DNA of 64,000 bases from Hibiscus mutabilis (taxonomy: Eukaryota > Streptophyta > Magnoliopsida > Malvales > Malvaceae): the NCBI GenBank assembly GCA_019671005.1, contig CM033725.1, forward strand, positions 58,191,316-58,255,315. The letters are read 5' to 3'. Below the pieces are notes generated by a model, which was not told where the DNA came from, did not search any database, and saw only the letters and a list, made by a program, of their open reading frames with translations. The position numbers were made by a program, and so were the translations under genes. Shown here in pieces: positions 61,094 to 64,000 of the stretch; the first letter of the stretch is position 1, and each line of letters begins with the position of its first letter.

Positions 61094-62591
61094 TGCGCGT
61101 ATTGAGTGCTACGCAAACGGTGCAAGTATACATGTCGCAGGTAATAAAGTGATACGAGTATCGAGTATCGTCTCCACAGGGATTGGTTTGGGCCACTTTG
61201 CTTTAGTTATCGCACTGTAAAAGTAAAAACACAATTGATAGTAGGAGTTGATTTTAACGAGTAAAGTAAAAGAGCAAGTAAATAAAATAAAGATGTAAAC
61301 AAATGAGAGAGAGAAGGCCAGGTTATCGTGAGTTGAGGAGTGATAGCCAATTGGATCGTCTTGGTAAAAGAATGCAAGGGTAACTCAGTTGCCGTGGCAA
61401 CTTGCGCAACGGGGTTGCCTTGGCAACTAATCGACTGTTGCCTGGGCAACTATTTGGGCGGCTGGGCAGCAACTTCAAGGTTCGACCGAGTGTTCTTCAA
61501 TGGTTTCTTCTTATCTCTAAGTCGAAACTCTAGCTAATTGTGCATGCCTTGACAATACATCCCTGCGTGAATCAAGGGTGAACAACAACCAATCTTGCGC
61601 TCCTCTTAGCCGTTGAAATCCTTAACTTATTCCTAAGCCGGATTAATCTTCACCATCAATAGATTGAATAAAGACCATACTCATTCGTTTCTTGAATCTA
61701 ACTCTCCCGATATTAGATAAATAGATGAAGTTACGAGATCTTCTCCCAATTCACTCGCAAACAAGAATAAAAACCAAGAATGAGTCAACCTTGAATTGAA
61801 AGTGCAAACTCTTATTACCTAAACAAAATCCAATTGTTTCTCACAACCACAAAACACAATAACCTTAGCCAAATAGATTTAGTTCATGGCTAGGTTCCAA
61901 AGAAACACAAAACAAATAATCCGTAACATAAACCTAATCGAACAAGAAAGAAAAAGATGAAGAATTGTTGAAAGCCCTTGTCGAAATCTATCCCCTTTGC
62001 CCTCTCCTTGAGTTTGACGGCTTGGTCTCCTTTAAATAGGAGATGGCTAGGTCAAAGTCCTTCTTGAGGTGGAAGTTAAGTTAGAATTAAATACTTTAAA
62101 AGAATATAATTCTTTATTATATTTAAATTCTTTCTAGATCTTCTCTTATCTTTTGGGGATTTAATTTCTCTTTGACCTCTTCATGGAAATCAAACTCCTT
62201 TGGGATTTAACTTTACTCCACGTCATCTTGGGCTTATCTAATCATCAATTTTGACTGTCATATCATCTTATCCTTTATCGACAATTGCCCTGGCAACTAG
62301 CTCGGCATCTCCTTCATGCATTGCCCTGGCAACTGCGTCGGCATCTCCTTCATTCACTGTCCTGGCAACTGGTTCCAGCCTTGTTTAGGTAAGTGATTCT
62401 GCACACACACAAAAACAACTATCGGCAGCACCCTTTTTCCACAAAATTAAGCAAAATATGAAATCAAGCTTAACCACCAAGGAAACAATGCAAACATGCA
62501 TGAATGGCTATAATGCAACTAATATGAGCCTAAGTCTAGCAATAATATGAACAAAAATGGTGAATAAAATAGTACTTTTAGACACTTAACA
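61094..62591 (-). mobile_element. Gypsy-type 3' LTR
   Basis: On the minus strand it starts TGTTAAGTGTC at 62591, immediately after a polypurine tract GTTTGGGGGTG (62592-62603), and ends near GCACTCAATACGCGCA at 61094. It contains CCTATTTAAAGGAG (TATA, 62028-62043). Near its 3' end is a block including CCCTGTGGAGACGATACTCG, typical of large plant Gypsy LTRs. GGCAAC-containing repeats occur at 61388-61450 and 62284-62372. It has inserted into Copia integrase. The other end of the element is outside the window. Confidence 0.65.
62284..62372. repeat. 36-bp tandem repeat inside the LTR
   Basis: Units start at 62284, 62320 and 62356 (ATTGCCCTGGCAACT... with GCGTCGGCATCTCCTTCAT), with the third partial. 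Each contains the TTGCCxxGGCAA box. Confidence 0.8.
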
Positions 62592-63414
62592 CACCCCCAA
62601 ACTTGAACTATTGCTTGTCCTCAAGCAATGCAAACTAATAATTACCCGCCAAGACTTCAATTTTCACAAACTTAGCTTTGAACTTGATTTCAATCCTCAA
62701 AACTATGGCACAAAGTATGATCAACTTTTCATTTTTTGGACAACTTATGAATTACTCGGAATCAAACTATAATGCTTGTGAGTGTGTGCGGAGTTGTGTG
62801 CAAGTTGATTTTTCGGATTCTATGCAAACAAGAGGTTTTCAAATTACTTCATTTGGTTTTTTTAACATGTTTTAACTAGAGCCGGTTTCGGGCACCTCTA
62901 GTGTTTTGTTTTTAGTTTTCTTAAGTTAATTTATTCGACTAGAGCCGGTTTCTGGCACCTCTAGCGATCAATTTTTAGCACATACTAGAGCCAATTTCGG
63001 GCACCTCTAGCATTCATCCAATTTTTATTCTAATCCCCCAATTTTTTAACTATCAACCTAAGTTCACTAGAATTCCTTAAATCAATCAAGCCACAACAGT
63101 GTTTCATCAAGTTTAGCATCATAGTAAGATTCTAAGTGTTTCCACGGTTATCCTAGAATAAAAAGTTCTATCAATTAAGTACATTGGCAAAGTCATCATC
63201 GGATATTCATCAAATCTAGGCAATTCTTGTTCCAACTAAAGGCATGGCAAGCAATTTATGTATCTTAAATGCAATACTTAAGATGAATGCAACTAAACAT
63301 GGTAACTAACTAATAACAATCCCCCCAAACTCGAATGAGGCATTGTCCTCAATGCATGCAACAAAGAAAAATAAAAAAAATAACAATAAAGAAAAGTAAA
63401 ATGCAAACGAGGAC
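62592..63414 (-). mobile_element. Gypsy-type 3' untranslated internal region
   Basis: Non-coding region between the polypurine tract and the last frame. It contains two hairpins with the same TCCT loop (62610-62629 and 63340-63355) and three direct copies of an ACTAGAGCCGGTTTCGGGCA block with CACCTCTAG (about 62875, 62938 and 62985). Confidence 0.5.
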
Positions 63415-64000
63415 TTACTCCGAGAGTTCATCGTCGTGGATGATTAGTTTCCTTTTGGCTTGTGTCTTGATTCTTTTGCTTGAACGTGGTGGTTGCTTTC
63501 TTGTTGCCGATGGTGGAATCGATCCTCGTACGAAGGTGTATTCATCGTCCTCATCATCAATGCCATTGGCCTTTCGCTTGGGCTTGGAGGATTCGATTGG
63601 TGCGGTCTTTGTTGGTGCAATGGATGACTCGTCCGAATCTGAAAAATCAGACAATAATTTAGTACGGGTTGATTCGAGCATAGGTGTTTTACCTTTGGCT
63701 TTTGCAGTGGTTGCCAAGGCTTCTTTATCTTTGGTTGTCGCGACATCTTCAGTGTTGGTTGTCGTGGCAACTGCTTGGGCAGGCGCAGTGTAGGTTGCCG
63801 CGGCATCATCTGTTGCGATTGTCGTGGCAACTGCTTCATTGGTTACCGTAGCAAGAATTTCGGCAGGAAAGATGGGGAATGGCACACGGCTGTCCGAGTA
63901 CTTTTCCAGGATGACTTAGGTGATGACATTGTTGTGATTCTTCATGTACCTCATGAACATTAGTTTTCGGTCTTCAATTTGCCTAAGGCCGTTCGCCAAC
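63415..64000 (-). pseudogene. retrotransposon-type ORF, C-terminal part
   Basis: On the minus strand a frame enters from the window edge (GLRQIEDRKLMFMRYMKN) and meets one in-frame TAA at about 63925. It continues through EKYSDSRVPFPIFPAEIL into an Ala/Thr/Val-rich stretch of VATT-type repeats. It ends with a charged tail (KPKRKANGIDDEDDEYTF, KRIKTQAKRKLIIHDDELSE) and a stop at 63415. The charged, nuclear-localisation-like tail and its place beside an LTR suggest a protein of a plant retrotransposon. I do not recognise a defined domain. It is cut by the window end and broken by the stop. Confidence 0.5.

Overview
The window reads as plant nuclear DNA from a core eudicot. It is AT-rich, with GT-AG introns, long gene-poor spacers full of LTR retrotransposons, CACTA elements, MITEs and SINE-like repeats, and proteins very close to eudicot orthologues. 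The residues and repeat types fit Malvaceae (a cotton-like genome) best, but that is an inference from memory and not a database result.

Layout. 1-8.8 kb: repeat-rich spacer with a decayed Copia fragment, a MITE and SINE-like repeats. 8.8-14.4 kb (minus): a cinnamoyl-CoA reductase gene broken in several ways. Its last exon (8777-8934) is separated from exons 1-4 by a 3-kb CACTA transposon that sits at the splice acceptor, and that transposon carries four exons of a clathrin AP-1 sigma-adaptin gene. 16.6-17.8 kb (plus): an intact CAF1 deadenylase. 19.6-23.2 kb (plus): an intact five-exon GOS11-type Golgi Qb-SNARE, with a 90-bp duplication that doubles its TATA box. 33.1-33.9 kb (plus): a single-finger C2H2 repressor-type protein with a one-base frameshift. 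39.2-39.8 kb (plus): an intact ERF003-type AP2/ERF factor. 49.6-56.7 kb (minus): an intact 16-exon, 758-residue oxidosqualene cyclase (triterpene synthase). A relic of a second cyclase lies about 3 kb downstream of it, next to another CACTA-like end.

The right end (57.6-64 kb) is a nested retrotransposon stack on the minus strand. A decayed Copia element is interrupted by a solo Gypsy-type LTR inside its own 3' LTR and by a second Gypsy element inside its integrase. The second element runs off the window.

The genes do not form an evident pathway. Lignin-type (CCR), triterpene (OSC), vesicle-traffic (GOS11), mRNA-decay (CAF1) and transcription-factor genes are simply neighbours, and no P450 or glycosyltransferase accompanies the cyclase. 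The most unusual structure is the CCR gene interrupted at its final splice acceptor by a gene-carrying CACTA element.
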